Assembly: GCF_002532045.1 (NCBI RefSeq)
Contig: NZ_NWTG01000002.1
Coordinates: 539,710-603,709, forward strand
Reading direction: 5' to 3'
Length of the DNA: 64,000 bases
Source: Bradyrhizobium sp. C9
Lineage (GTDB): Bacteria; Pseudomonadota; Alphaproteobacteria; Rhizobiales; Xanthobacteraceae
Shown here piece by piece: positions 35,690-46,268 of the stretch. The stretch's first letter is position 1, and every line of letters begins with the position of its first letter. The position numbers were made by a program, and so were the translations under genes. The notes under the pieces are model-generated. The model made no database searches. It was not told the DNA's origin and saw only the letters and a list, made by a program, of their open reading frames with translations.

Positions 35690-36607
35690 ATGGCTCCTAA
35701 ATCAGACACCATGATGACACTCGCCATACACGACCAGCGCCTGGCCAAGCCGGGCCTCCAGAGCGCCGCCCTGCGCGACTACGACTCGGTGCGGCGCGCC
35801 ATCGCGTTCATCTCGGAGCACTGGCGCACACAGCCGACCATCGAAGCGATGGCCGATGCCGCCGCCGTCACGCCGGATGAACTGCATCATCTGTTCCGCC
35901 GCTGGGCCGGGCTGACGCCGAAGGCTTTCATGCAGGCGCTGACCCTGGATCACGCCAAGAACCTGCTGCGCGATTCCGCCAGCGTGCTCGACGCCGCACT
36001 CGACTCAGGCCTCTCGGGCCCGGGACGGCTGCACGATCTGTTCGTCACGCATGAGGCGATGTCGCCCGGCGAATGGAAGACCGGCGGCGGCGGCATGACG
36101 CTGCGCTTCGGCTTCCACCCCTCGCCGTTCGGCACCGCGATCGTGATCGCGACGGACCGCGGGCTCGCAGGCCTTGCCTTCGCCGACCCCGGCGACGAAC
36201 AGACCGCGTTCGCCGACATGAAGCGGCGCTGGCCGAACGCGACCTTTGTCGAGGACACCGACGGCACCACTGCATTGGCCCAGCGCGTGTTCGATACGCG
36301 GTTGTGGCGGGCGGACCAGCCGCTGCGCGTCGTCTTGATCGGCACCGACTTCGAGGTGCGGGTGTGGGAAACGCTGCTCAAGGTCCCGATGGGCCGCGCC
36401 GTGAGCTATTCCGACATCGCCAGCAAGATCAACAGCCCGAAGGCCTCGCGTGCCGTCGGCGCCGCAGTCGGCCGCAACCCGGTGTCGTTCGTGGTGCCCT
36501 GCCATCGCGCACTCGGCAAGAGCGGCGCGCTGACCGGCTATCACTGGGGCATCACCCGCAAGCAGGCGATGCTGGGCTGGGAAGCCGGCCAGGTCGGATT
36601 GCACTGA
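35690..36607 (+). CDS. AraC-type HTH / methylated-DNA-cysteine methyltransferase fusion
   Basis: This 305-residue fusion has an AraC-like HTH (about 30-120, PTIEAMADAAAVTPDELHHLFRRW, PKAFMQALTLDHAKNLL) and an O6-alkylguanine methyltransferase domain (about 130-300). The latter carries the acceptor-Cys motif VVPCHRALG and the Arg-finger/HTH segment PMGRAVSYSDIA. It resembles Ada but lacks the N-terminal zinc-Cys phosphotriester domain that makes Ada a methylation-responsive activator. It may repair O6-methylguanine directly, with the HTH serving DNA binding. The start is taken as ATG 35690; TTG 35660 and ATG 35711 are possible. Confidence 0.88.
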   Translation: MAPKSDTMMTLAIHDQRLAKPGLQSAALRDYDSVRRAIAFISEHWRTQPTIEAMADAAAVTPDELHHLFRRWAGLTPKAFMQALTLDHAKNLLRDSASVLDAALDSGLSGPGRLHDLFVTHEAMSPGEWKTGGGGMTLRFGFHPSPFGTAIVIATDRGLAGLAFADPGDEQTAFADMKRRWPNATFVEDTDGTTALAQRVFDTRLWRADQPLRVVLIGTDFEVRVWETLLKVPMGRAVSYSDIASKINSPKASRAVGAAVGRNPVSFVVPCHRALGKSGALTGYHWGITRKQAMLGWEAGQVGLH

Positions 36608-36640
36608 CCTTCCTTGGGCCAGACGCCCACACTCTCTCAC

Positions 36641-36684
36641 CGTCACCCTGAGGTGCTCGCGAAGCGAGCCTCGAAGGGTTGACG
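36641..36684. repeat. palindromic repeat (family E)
   Basis: CGTCACCCTGAGG...AGGGTTGACG encloses the perfect core GCTCGC-GAA-GCGAGC. It is a common Bradyrhizobium interspersed repeat placed between the convergent ada/ogt-like gene and gpmA. Confidence 0.8.
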
Positions 36685-36715
36685 GCCCGGCTGTGGCCGC
36701 ACTGGATTCGATCGC

Positions 36716-37339
36716 CTACCCCGCCAAATCGACCTTCGACGCAACGGTGGAATCGGCGTTGAGCCGATAGACCACCGGCGCGCCGGTCGCGAGTTCGCGC
36801 TTGAGGATCTGCTCCGGCGAAAGCTTCTCCAGCACCATAATCAGCGCGCGCAGCGAATTGCCGTGGGCGGCGATCAGCGTGCGCTGGCCACGCAGCACGC
36901 CGGGCAGGATCTCCTGCACGTAATAGGGCAGCGTGCGCGCCAGCGTATCCTTCAGACTCTCGCCGCCGGGCGGCGGCACGTCGTAGGAACGGCGCCAGAC
37001 CAGCACCTGCTCCTCGCCCCATTTCTTGCGGGCGTCGTCCTTGTTGAGGCCGGAGAGATCGCCGTAGTCGCGCTCATTGAGCGCGAGATTCTTCGTGGTA
37101 GGCAATCCGGTCTGGCCGATCTGTTCCAGCATCAGCTTCAGCGTGTGCTGAGCGCGCGTCAGATCGGAGGTGAAGGCAACGTCGAACGACAAGCCCTGCG
37201 CCTTCAGCTTGCGGCCGGCGTCCTTGGCCTCGGCGATGCCCTGCTCGGTGAGATCGGGATCCTTCCACCCGGTGAACAGGTTCTTCAGATTCCATTCGCT
37301 CTGACCGTGACGAACGAGCACAAGAAGACGATCACTCAT
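36716..37339 (-). CDS. gpmA: 2,3-bisphosphoglycerate-dependent phosphoglycerate mutase
   Basis: This 207-residue glycolytic/gluconeogenic enzyme interconverts 3- and 2-phosphoglycerate. The phosphohistidine motif [10 protein letters not shown] (His11) is at the N-terminus, with [21 protein letters not shown] (proton-donor Glu) and the second His in [12 protein letters not shown]. It is shorter than the E. coli form (about 250) but typical of the compact alphaproteobacterial form. ATG 37339 has GGA 7 nt upstream; the frame is open upstream without homology. It lies 47 bp after dapB, probably in the same transcript. Confidence 0.95.
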   Translation of the reverse strand: MSDRLLVLVRHGQSEWNLKNLFTGWKDPDLTEQGIAEAKDAGRKLKAQGLSFDVAFTSDLTRAQHTLKLMLEQIGQTGLPTTKNLALNERDYGDLSGLNKDDARKKWGEEQVLVWRRSYDVPPPGGESLKDTLARTLPYYVQEILPGVLRGQRTLIAAHGNSLRALIMVLEKLSPEQILKRELATGAPVVYRLNADSTVASKVDLAG

Positions 37340-37386
37340 TTCAGATTCCGTTTTCGCTTGGCTGGATTTTATTTGGGCGCGCGGTC

Positions 37387-38199
37387 TCAGTCGCTCAACC
37401 CGAGAACGTCGGTCATCGAATACATGCCGGGCTTCTTGCCGTGTGCCCACAGCGCCGCCTTCAGTGCGCCCTGTGCGAACAGCGCGCGGTCCTCGGCATG
37501 ATGCGACAGCGTGATGCGCTCGGAGGGACCGGCAAAGATCACGCTGTGATCGCCGGCCGCGGTGCCGCCGCGCAACGAAGCAAAGCCGATATCGCCGGGA
37601 CGCCGCGCCCCGGTCAGGCCATCGCGGCCACGCGCCGAATGTTGCTCCAGCGCGATCTTGCGGCCGGCAGCGGCAGCTTCGCCGAGCATCAGGGCGGTGC
37701 CCGACGGTGCATCGATCTTGGACTTGTGGTGCAGCTCGAGAATTTCGATGTCAAAGCTCTGGTCGAGCGATTGCGCGACGCGCTTGACCAGCGCGGCGAG
37801 CAGGTTGACGCCGAGGCTCATATTGCCCGACTTCACCACGATGGCGCGGTCGGTCACGCTGCGGATCACCGCATCGTCGGACTGCGACAGGCCGGTGGTG
37901 CCGATGACATGAACCAGGCCGCGCTCGGCCGCGATCGCGACATTGGCAATGGTCGCGGCCGGCACGGTGAAATCCAGGATGCCATCGGCGGCCGCGGACA
38001 TCGACCACAGATCGGCCGACAGCTTGACGTCGTTGGCGGGAAGGCCGGCGAGCACGCCGGCGTCCTTGCCGAGCAGCTCCGAGCCTGGCGCTTCCAGCGC
38101 GCCGACCAGCACCGCCCCCGGGGTTTCGGAAATCACCCGCGTCAGCGTGCGGCCCATCCGGCCGCCGGCTCCCGCAACAATCAGACGCATGTCAGCCAT
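37387..38199 (-). CDS. dapB: 4-hydroxy-tetrahydrodipicolinate reductase
   Basis: This 270-residue NAD(P)H-dependent reductase of the lysine/meso-diaminopimelate pathway supplies peptidoglycan precursor. The N-terminal Rossmann motif is [12 protein letters not shown], the substrate-domain signature is [15 protein letters not shown] (catalytic His and Lys), and the hinge carries VIGTTG. GAGG lies 7 nt before ATG 38199. It is second to last in a minus-strand run with pyrF upstream and gpmA downstream. Confidence 0.97.
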   Translation of the reverse strand: MADMRLIVAGAGGRMGRTLTRVISETPGAVLVGALEAPGSELLGKDAGVLAGLPANDVKLSADLWSMSAAADGILDFTVPAATIANVAIAAERGLVHVIGTTGLSQSDDAVIRSVTDRAIVVKSGNMSLGVNLLAALVKRVAQSLDQSFDIEILELHHKSKIDAPSGTALMLGEAAAAGRKIALEQHSARGRDGLTGARRPGDIGFASLRGGTAAGDHSVIFAGPSERITLSHHAEDRALFAQGALKAALWAHGKKPGMYSMTDVLGLSD

Positions 38200-38356
38200 G
38201 GCTCACCTCTCCCCGCCGTATAAAGCATGAACCGGCAAAGGGGAAACCGGTTTTCCGGCGCGACAAACGCGGAACGCGCTTGCGCGGGGATCATGCTCAA
38301 ACGGCGGTCGGCGGCGGCTGTTCCGAGCAACCGAACCGGCGGCCCGATGTCCAGGG

Positions 38357-38653
38357 CTACGGGTTGTCATGCCCCTCGATGATGATGAGATCGGCAATCG
38401 AGTGCGGCTGCCGCACCTTGATGTTGGCCTGGTATTCCGGCGATTGGTAGCAAGCGAGCGCGGTGGCGTAATCGGGGAATTCGATCACGACGTTGCGCGA
38501 GCGGCTCTGGCCCTCGACGCCCGTGAACTTGCCGCCGCGAACGATGAACTTGCCGCCGAATTTCTGGAAGATCGCCGGGTTGGCCGCCATATACGGCTTG
38601 TAGCCCTCCTCGTTGTGAACGTCGACGCGTCCGATCCAGTATCCCTTCGCCAT
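38357..38653 (-). CDS. DUF1330 domain-containing protein
   Basis: This 98-residue ferredoxin-like alpha+beta barrel protein of the DUF1330 family starts MAKGYWIGRVDVHNEEGYKPYM. The conserved segments are FGGKFIVRGG and VIEFPDYATALACYQSPEYQ. Members are small cytoplasmic proteins of unknown function, dimeric like ABM/Dabb domains. The ribosome site GGGAGAA is about 6 nt upstream. It lies 23 bp after pyrF on the same strand, suggesting an operon. Confidence 0.9.
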   Translation of the reverse strand: MAKGYWIGRVDVHNEEGYKPYMAANPAIFQKFGGKFIVRGGKFTGVEGQSRSRNVVIEFPDYATALACYQSPEYQANIKVRQPHSIADLIIIEGHDNP

Positions 38654-38676
38654 CTCTGTTCTCCCTTGTTGTTGGT

Positions 38677-39387
38677 TCAGGCGAGCGCCTGGACGATCTC
38701 GGTGTGAATGGCTTCGGCCGCGGCCTTCGGATCGGCGGCTTCCATCACCGGACGTCCGACCACCAGATAGTCTGCGCCGGCGGCAATGGCACGGGCCGGC
38801 GTCATGATGCGCTTCTGGTCGCCGGTCGCCGAGCCGGCGGGGCGGATGCCAGGGGTCACCAGGTTCATCTGTTCGCCCACGATCTTGCGCAAGGCGGCAG
38901 CTTCCTCAGGCGAGCTGACGAGGCCGTCGACACCGAGCGCCTGCGCCTGCCTGGCGCGCGCTTCGACGAGATCGGAGACGTTGAGGCGATATCCCGCCGC
39001 GTGCAGGTCGGTGTCGTCGTAGGAGGTCAGCACCGTCACCGCGAGGATCTTCAGGCCGGAGCCGGCGCGCGCCTCGACCGCCGCCTTCATGGTCTGCGGA
39101 TAGGCATGCACGGTGAGAAAGGTCGCGCCGAGAGCGGCGACGCTTTCGACCCCGCGCGCGACGGTGTTGCCGATGTCGTGCAGCTTGAGATCGAGAAAGA
39201 CTTTCTTGCCGCTGCCTGCGAGCTGCTTTGCCAGCGCGAGGCCGCCGGCGTAACCGAGCTGATAGCCGATCTTGTAGAAGGTGACGCTGTCGCCGAGCCT
39301 GCCGATCATCGCCTCGGCGCTCGCGACTGACGGCAAATCGAGCGCCACAATCAACCGGTCTTTTGGAGCGATCTTGGCTGGCTGCAT
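38677..39387 (-). CDS. pyrF: orotidine 5'-phosphate decarboxylase
   Basis: This 236-residue TIM-barrel enzyme makes UMP from OMP, the last step of de novo pyrimidine synthesis. The catalytic D-x-K-x-x-D array is in [13 protein letters not shown], the N-terminal substrate loop is LIVALDLPS, and the phosphate-gripper end reads DYLVVGRPV. It is preceded by AGGTGA close to the ATG and lies 6 bp after the FMN reductase gene, so the two are co-transcribed. Confidence 0.96.
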   Translation of the reverse strand: MQPAKIAPKDRLIVALDLPSVASAEAMIGRLGDSVTFYKIGYQLGYAGGLALAKQLAGSGKKVFLDLKLHDIGNTVARGVESVAALGATFLTVHAYPQTMKAAVEARAGSGLKILAVTVLTSYDDTDLHAAGYRLNVSDLVEARARQAQALGVDGLVSSPEEAAALRKIVGEQMNLVTPGIRPAGSATGDQKRIMTPARAIAAGADYLVVGRPVMEAADPKAAAEAIHTEIVQALA

Positions 39388-39393
39388 GTCACC

Positions 39394-39972
39394 TCACATC
39401 ATGCGTTGGGAATGGTCGATCAGCTGCCGCACCAGCGCCCGCATCGTGTCGATGTCGGCCTGGTGCTTCAGACGATCCATGTCGTCATAGGCCTGCTCGG
39501 CGAATGACAGCGCGAGCTGGTTCGGGATCACGGCGGCATGGCACGCGGTCAGGATCAGGCGCAGCGCCGCCAGCGCGCGCGTGCCGCCGAGCCGGTTGCC
39601 GGATGCCGCTGCCATCGCGAAGGCGCGGCCGTGGAACACCTGGCCACGGGTCTCGTGCGGATCCTGCACGCGGCTCACCCAGTCGATCGTGTTCTTCACC
39701 AGCGCCGGCACCGAGGAATTATATTCCGGTGTCACGATCAGCACGCCATGATGGGCGCCGATCATCCGCTTCAGATTGACGGCGTGCTGCGGCACGCCCG
39801 ATTTGGCCTGCAGATCGCCGTCATAGATCGGCAGCGGAAAATCGCCGAGCGAGATGCGGGTGACGTCGGCGCCCAGCTGCGCGAACTCCTGCGCCAGCAC
39901 GACAGCCAGCTTCGCATTCAGCGAGCCTGATCGCAGCGATCCGGGGATCACGAGGATTTTCAGCGCGGACAT
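39394..39972 (-). CDS. NADPH-dependent FMN reductase (flavodoxin-like quinone reductase)
   Basis: This 192-residue flavodoxin-fold reductase has the FMN phosphate loop in PGSLRSGSLN (10-19), the isoalloxazine-contact motif TPEYNSSVPALVKNTIDW (about 80-98), and MAAASGNRLGG. Such enzymes (NfsA/ChrR/YieF relatives) reduce quinones, chromate or azo compounds with NADPH. There is no good ribosome site before ATG 39972. It is 51 bp downstream of the PmtA-like gene and 6 bp upstream of pyrF. Confidence 0.9.
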   Translation of the reverse strand: MSALKILVIPGSLRSGSLNAKLAVVLAQEFAQLGADVTRISLGDFPLPIYDGDLQAKSGVPQHAVNLKRMIGAHHGVLIVTPEYNSSVPALVKNTIDWVSRVQDPHETRGQVFHGRAFAMAAASGNRLGGTRALAALRLILTACHAAVIPNQLALSFAEQAYDDMDRLKHQADIDTMRALVRQLIDHSQRMM

Positions 39973-40023
39973 TTCGAAATCGCGGTTAGGGCACGTGCCC
40001 AGCGCGACAACGCAGGGCGATGA

Positions 40024-40626
40024 TCAGCCCTTGCGATACACCCAGACCCGCGCGGGCGGAAGGTTCATCCAGATCCGCTCGGACGCCTCTGTGGACACGC
40101 CGGGCAGCGACTTTGGAATGGGCGGCGCCACCGAATAGGTGAACTGGACGAACGGCGCACCGGGCGCGAGGGCCAGGAAAGCGTCACGGACCAGCTTCAG
40201 GCGGGTCAGCATCGGCTTGGTGACCAGCGGCAGGCCGGAGACCACAGCCGAGGCCGGAGACTTCATGACGTCCCACAGCGTGTCGCGAAGCCTGTAGGCG
40301 TCGCCCTGAACCACCTTGGCCTGCGGATAGCGTTCGCGCAGCAGCGCACAGAAGCCGGGATTGTACTCAACCAGGACGAGACGCTTTTGATCGACGCCAT
40401 GCTCGATCAGTGCATTGGTAATCGCACCGGTGCCGGGTCCGAGCTCGACAACCGGTCCTTCGGACTCCGGATCGACATATTGCGCCATGGTGCGTGCGAG
40501 CAGCCGCCCGGACGGCATCACCGCGCCCATATGCAGCGGCTTCTCGATCCATGAACGGAGAAAACGAACCTCGTCGTCAAGACGGAGGGGCTTCTTCGAC
40601 GCACGCACGGACGATTGCAGAGGCAT
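40024..40626 (-). CDS. PmtA-like phospholipid N-methyltransferase
   Basis: This 200-residue class I SAM-dependent methyltransferase has motif I VVELGPGTGAIT (about 59-70). It lacks signal or membrane segments but has a basic amphipathic N-terminus (RASKKPLRLDDEVRFLRSWIEKP), as in Sinorhizobium-type PmtA. PmtA methylates phosphatidylethanolamine to phosphatidylcholine, a lipid important in rhizobia. The C-terminal RIWMNLPPARVWVYRK also matches PmtA from memory. Because KsgA-like and other small methyltransferases share motif I, the substrate remains an inference. It follows dnaJ on the same strand after a hairpin. Confidence 0.75.
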   Translation of the reverse strand: MPLQSSVRASKKPLRLDDEVRFLRSWIEKPLHMGAVMPSGRLLARTMAQYVDPESEGPVVELGPGTGAITNALIEHGVDQKRLVLVEYNPGFCALLRERYPQAKVVQGDAYRLRDTLWDVMKSPASAVVSGLPLVTKPMLTRLKLVRDAFLALAPGAPFVQFTYSVAPPIPKSLPGVSTEASERIWMNLPPARVWVYRKG

Positions 40627-40696
40627 GTCGCTACCAGGCGGGACCGCGCACAATCGAGCGGTTGTCAGAAAACAGTCATAAACACGTATAGATCGA

Positions 40697-40722
40697 AGTC
40701 GTTACGGTCAAGCGTAACGACT
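40697..40722 (-). terminator. hairpin between dnaJ and pmtA-like gene
   Basis: A perfect 10-bp inverted repeat AGTCGTTACG / CGTAACGACT with a 6-nt loop lies 4 nt past the dnaJ stop. There is no T-run, so it may be a weak terminator, an RNA-stability hairpin or an operator for the downstream gene. Confidence 0.5.
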
Positions 40723-40726
40723 ACGG

Positions 40727-41857
40727 CTAGACCGTGCGGCTTCCGAAGAAGTCCTTGACCTTAGAGAAGAAACCCGCTGCCTCCGGTTGCGTTGCGCCGG
40801 ACGAGAGTTTTTCGAACTCCATCAGCAATTCTTGCTGCTTCTTGGTCAGATTCTGCGGTGTTTCGACCACGACCTGGACATACATGTCGCCGGTCTGGCG
40901 CGAACGGAGCACCGGCATACCCTTTGATGCGATGCGGAATCGGCGGCTGGACTGGGTGCCGGCCGGCACCTTCACCTTGGTCTTGCCCTTGTCGATGGTC
41001 GGCACCTCGAACTCGCCGCCGAGGGCTGCGGTGACCATCGAGATCGGCACCCGGCAGTGCAGGTCGGCGCCGTCGCGCTGGAAGAACTGGTGCGTGGTCA
41101 GCGACAGGAAGATGTAGAGGTCGCCGGGCGGACCGCCGCGGACACCGGCCTCGCCTTCGCCGGCGAGACGAATACGGGTGCCGTCCTCGACACCCGGAGG
41201 AATGTTGACCGAGAGCGTGCGCTCGCGCGTCACCCGGCCGGAACCGGCGCAGGAGGTGCAGGCGTCCTCGATCATCTGGCCGCGGCCCTGACAGCCGGGG
41301 CAGGTCCGCTCCAGCGTGAAGAAGCCCTGAGCCTGCCGGATACGGCCGGCGCCACCGCAATGCGAGCAGGTCTTCGGCTTGGTGCCGGCCTTGGCGCCGG
41401 TGCCGGAGCAGGATTCGCAGGTGACCGAGACCGGGATCTCGATCTGCGCGGTCTTGCCCTGGAAGGCCTCCTCGAGCGTGATCTCCATGTTGTAGCGCAG
41501 GTCGGCACCGCGTTCGCGGCCACCGCCGCCGCGGCGCTGCCCGGCCATGCCGAACAGATCCTCGAAGATGTCGGAGAAGGAGGAGGCGAAGCCGGCTCCG
41601 AAGCCCGGACCGCCGCCACCCATGCCCTGCTCGAAGGCGGCGTGGCCGAAGCGGTCATAGGCGGCGCGCTTGTCGCCGTCCTTCAACACTTCATAGGCTT
41701 CGTTGATTTCCTTGAACCGGACCTCGCTGCTGGCGTCGCCCGGGTTCTTGTCCGGATGCCATTTCATCGCGAGCTTGCGGAAAGCCGATTTGAGCTTGGT
41801 CTCGTCCGCGTTCCGCTCGACCTCGAGGGTCTCGTAATAGCAGCGCTTGGTGGACAT
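40727..41857 (-). CDS. dnaJ: chaperone DnaJ
   Basis: This 376-residue type I J-protein delivers substrates to DnaK and stimulates its ATPase. Domains in order are the J domain (about 1-70, HPD in KWHPDKNPG), a Gly/Phe-rich linker (80-120), and a zinc-finger domain with four CxxCxGxG repeats ([32 protein letters not shown]). These are followed by the C-terminal substrate domains. It is 170 bp downstream of dnaK on the same strand; a triple 12-nt tandem repeat lies in that gap. Confidence 0.98.
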   Translation of the reverse strand: MSTKRCYYETLEVERNADETKLKSAFRKLAMKWHPDKNPGDASSEVRFKEINEAYEVLKDGDKRAAYDRFGHAAFEQGMGGGGPGFGAGFASSFSDIFEDLFGMAGQRRGGGGRERGADLRYNMEITLEEAFQGKTAQIEIPVSVTCESCSGTGAKAGTKPKTCSHCGGAGRIRQAQGFFTLERTCPGCQGRGQMIEDACTSCAGSGRVTRERTLSVNIPPGVEDGTRIRLAGEGEAGVRGGPPGDLYIFLSLTTHQFFQRDGADLHCRVPISMVTAALGGEFEVPTIDKGKTKVKVPAGTQSSRRFRIASKGMPVLRSRQTGDMYVQVVVETPQNLTKKQQELLMEFEKLSSGATQPEAAGFFSKVKDFFGSRTV

Positions 41858-41894
41858 ACTTCAATTCCGTCCGAAGTTCGTCGCGATCGCCAAA

Positions 41895-41925
41895 GATTGC
41901 GCCAAGGATTGCGCAAGGGATTGCG
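41895..41925. repeat. 12-nt tandem repeat in dnaK-dnaJ spacer
   Basis: GATTGCGCCAAG, GATTGCGCAAGG and GATTGCG follow one another with a 12-nt period. A diverged unit GATCGCCAAA precedes them at 41885. It ends 37 nt upstream of the dnaJ start on the minus strand. Role unknown. Confidence 0.7.
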
Positions 41926-42027
41926 TCTGTCTGGAAGATGCAGCGATCGCCTTAAAGAAAAATGACCCCCACTCCTCCGAGACGCGTCGCGTGCTCTTTG
42001 GTGTGAGGGTCATGATCGCAAGCCCGC

Positions 42028-43929
<1,902 letters not shown>

Positions 43930-44505
43930 GGTTTTGATATCCTCTTTGCTACGGCAGGTTGGTTGGGCCCTGACGGCGCTCCGTACCGAACCCCCAGACG
44001 TTCACATACTCGCGATATTGCGACGGTGAGCCTGATATAGGAGAGAGGGTCCTGCCCGCAAGGACTGGACGCAACGTTGAGGCCTGAAAAGACTGACGTT
44101 TGAAAGATTGTGTCAGTCAGGCTGCGGCCCCGGTTCAAGCCCAGACCAAGTTAACAAATCGGCAATGATGCCGCCCGTCGTCGACCGCGACATCAATGGC
44201 GCGACGTCAGCGCTGTTGAGTGAACGCTCACAAACGTCGTATGCGAGAGCGGCGCACGGGTCGAGGGCGCGCTGTTTGGCCGCTGGCGGCCCGCAGGTGA
44301 GCGTTCCTGGAAACGTCGGGAAACTGGAAAGTGCCGGCCAATCAAGGCGAAAAGCCCATGGAATCGAGCCGGCTGGCTAGGGGCGGAGATTTGGCGGCCT
44401 GTTGCAGGGCCATCAAAACCGCTAAAAGCGGTCCGACTGAAAGAGGCCATCCAGCCCTGCACCGGCCCCGTTGCGCGGCCACCAAGCAAAACCGGTAGAT
44501 CCCCC
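43930..44505. other. dnaK / secreted-protein divergent intergenic region (576 bp)
   Basis: No convincing gene was seen in this stretch. The dnaK-proximal part holds the sigma-32 promoter and an untranslated leader. The rest (44070-44505) is ordinary-composition DNA in which short open frames lack ribosome sites and family resemblance; TGAACGCTCACAAACG at 44220 shows no clear symmetry. The promoter of the downstream gene must lie in its right part. Confidence 0.6.
44035..44062 (-). promoter_or_regulatory. sigma-32 (RpoH) heat-shock promoter of dnaK
   Basis: Read on the minus strand this is CTTG, 17 bp, CCTATAT. It matches the alphaproteobacterial RpoH consensus (CTTG-N17-CYTATNT) at every specified position. 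The predicted start near 44028 gives a 5' leader of about 100 nt before dnaK. No CIRCE inverted repeat was seen here, so HrcA is not expected to control this promoter directly. Confidence 0.85.
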
Positions 44506-45441
44506 ATGACGCCTTTTCGAGTTCTCGTTGCGGTTGCCTTGCTGATTGCTGCCACCTGTCGTGGCCATGCCGCCGACGTGGTGTTTCCGCCGGGCGCGCA
44601 TGTCGGGATGAAACCGCTGGTGGGCCTCGTCCGCGCCAAATCCTTCATCGGCTTCGAGACCGAGGACCAGGGCGTCAAGGTCCTAATCGCCGACCTGCCC
44701 GCGGACGCCTACAACGAGGTCGTGACCGCCTTCAAGGCCAACCCCGCCGGCACCGGAAACATCAAGCCCGAGAGCCTCGAGACGCCGGCCGGCCTCGCCT
44801 ACTACACCGTGGAGAGCGCCCGCGACGGCGCCAGCAATGTGCGGCGCTACTCCATGATCCTGCCGGGGCCGACCTTCTCCGGCTATGTCGCGGTGCAGGT
44901 GCCGGAAAACGCGAGCAAGATCTACACCGACGACGCCGTCCGGCAGATGTTCGCCTCGGCCGAAATCCGCAAGGAGGTGCCGGTCGACGAGCAGCTCGGC
45001 ATGATGCCGTTCAAGGTCACCGAACTCAGCAGCTTCAAGAACATCCGCATGCTGGCGCCGGGCGCAGCGCTGCTGATGGCCGACGGCGACGACAAGGGCC
45101 TTGAGACCAAGCCCTTCATGCTGCTCGGCATCATCGCTTCGGCGCCGGCCACGCCCGACGATCGCGGCCGCTTTGCCCAGCAGATCGCCACCACGATCCC
45201 CGGCGTGCGCGACGGGCGGATCACCATGTCCGAGCCGATCCGGATCGAAGGCCAGCCCGGCTACGAGACCCGAATCGACGCCGTCAGCGGCAAGGACAAC
45301 ACCCCGGTGACCATCGTGCAGTGGCTGCGGTTCGGCGCGCAGACATCGCTGCGCATCATCGGCAGCTCGCCGCGTACGGATTGGGAGACTGCTTTCCCGC
45401 GCTTCCGCGCGGTCCGCGACGGCATCCAGCCGCGCGGCTGA
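44506..45441 (+). CDS. secreted hypothetical protein
   Basis: This 311-residue protein is not recognised as a characterised family. Residues 1-22 (FRVLVAVALLIAATCRGHAA) are a Sec signal peptide, so it is probably periplasmic. The mature part begins DVVFPPGAHVGMKPLVGLVRAKSFIGFE, with many beta-strand-like stretches and no Cys or obvious catalytic motif. Similar alphaproteobacterial proteins are annotated as hypothetical or PsbP-like/DUF1795-type; the latter resemblance is only by general fold impression. It is divergent from dnaK and upstream of the nicotinamidase gene by 96 bp. Confidence 0.7.
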   Translation: MTPFRVLVAVALLIAATCRGHAADVVFPPGAHVGMKPLVGLVRAKSFIGFETEDQGVKVLIADLPADAYNEVVTAFKANPAGTGNIKPESLETPAGLAYYTVESARDGASNVRRYSMILPGPTFSGYVAVQVPENASKIYTDDAVRQMFASAEIRKEVPVDEQLGMMPFKVTELSSFKNIRMLAPGAALLMADGDDKGLETKPFMLLGIIASAPATPDDRGRFAQQIATTIPGVRDGRITMSEPIRIEGQPGYETRIDAVSGKDNTPVTIVQWLRFGAQTSLRIIGSSPRTDWETAFPRFRAVRDGIQPRG

Positions 45442-45537
45442 TCGGCCCTTCGCAAGGCCGGTCGGAAAAATCCCACTTTCGTCGTTCGCCGAACGGAACT
45501 AGCCTCCTCGCGCGGTATCAAAGCGAGGAGGGGCGCG

Positions 45538-46248
45538 ATGTTGGATCGACGACAGATAGTTGCAGGCCTCGGCACGTTGGCGCTTGCGACCCTGGTTCCC
45601 AAAAGTCTCTGGGCGGCTGCGATCAAGCCCGACGATGGCTCCGCGCTGCTCGTGATCGACGTCCAGAACTGCTTCCTGCCCGGCGGCAGTCTCGCGGTGA
45701 AGGACGGCGAGCAGGTGGTGCCGGTCATCAACAAGATCGCCAAGAGCTTTGCCAATGTGGTGATGACGCAGGACTGGCACACGCCCGGACACGTCTCGTT
45801 TGCCTCGGTCCATGCCGGCAAGAAGCCGTTCGAGACCATCGACCTCGCCTACGGCAAGCAGGTGCTGTGGCCGGACCACTGCGTGCAGGGCACCGACGGC
45901 GCCTCGCTGTCGAAGGAACTCGCGATCCCGCAGGCCGAGCTGATCATCCGCAAGGGTTTTCACAAGGACGTCGACAGCTACTCCGCCTTCACCGAAGCCG
46001 ACGGCAAGACCACCACCGGGCTCGCCGCCTATCTGAAGGCGCGCAATGTCGCGCGGGTCTTCGTGGCCGGGCTCGCCACCGATTTCTGCGTGGCATGGAC
46101 CGCGCTCGATGCGCGCAAGGCCGGCTTCGAAACCTATGTCGTGGAGGACGCCTGCCGCGGCATCGACACGCAGGGATCGCTGGCCAAGGCCTGGACCGAC
46201 ATGGACAAGGCCGGCGTCAAGCGGATCCAGTCGTCGGATATCGCGTAG
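45538..46248 (+). CDS. pncA: nicotinamidase with N-terminal export signal
   Basis: This 236-residue isochorismatase-fold nicotinamidase/pyrazinamidase converts nicotinamide to nicotinate. The catalytic triad is Asp41 (LVIDVQNCF), Lys139 (IIRKGFHKD) and Cys184 (LATDFCVAWT), and metal ligands are Asp79, His81 and His85 in QDWHTPGH. Residues 1-27 (LDRRQIVAGLGTLALATLVPKSLWAA) look like a twin-arginine signal peptide, which is absent from the cytoplasmic E. coli enzyme. This suggests a periplasmic form. A strong GAGGAGGGG ribosome site confirms ATG 45538. An AraC-type gene follows 20 bp downstream. Confidence 0.92.
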   Translation: MLDRRQIVAGLGTLALATLVPKSLWAAAIKPDDGSALLVIDVQNCFLPGGSLAVKDGEQVVPVINKIAKSFANVVMTQDWHTPGHVSFASVHAGKKPFETIDLAYGKQVLWPDHCVQGTDGASLSKELAIPQAELIIRKGFHKDVDSYSAFTEADGKTTTGLAAYLKARNVARVFVAGLATDFCVAWTALDARKAGFETYVVEDACRGIDTQGSLAKAWTDMDKAGVKRIQSSDIA

Positions 46249-46268
46249 GCATTCCGCGCGAGAGCCGC

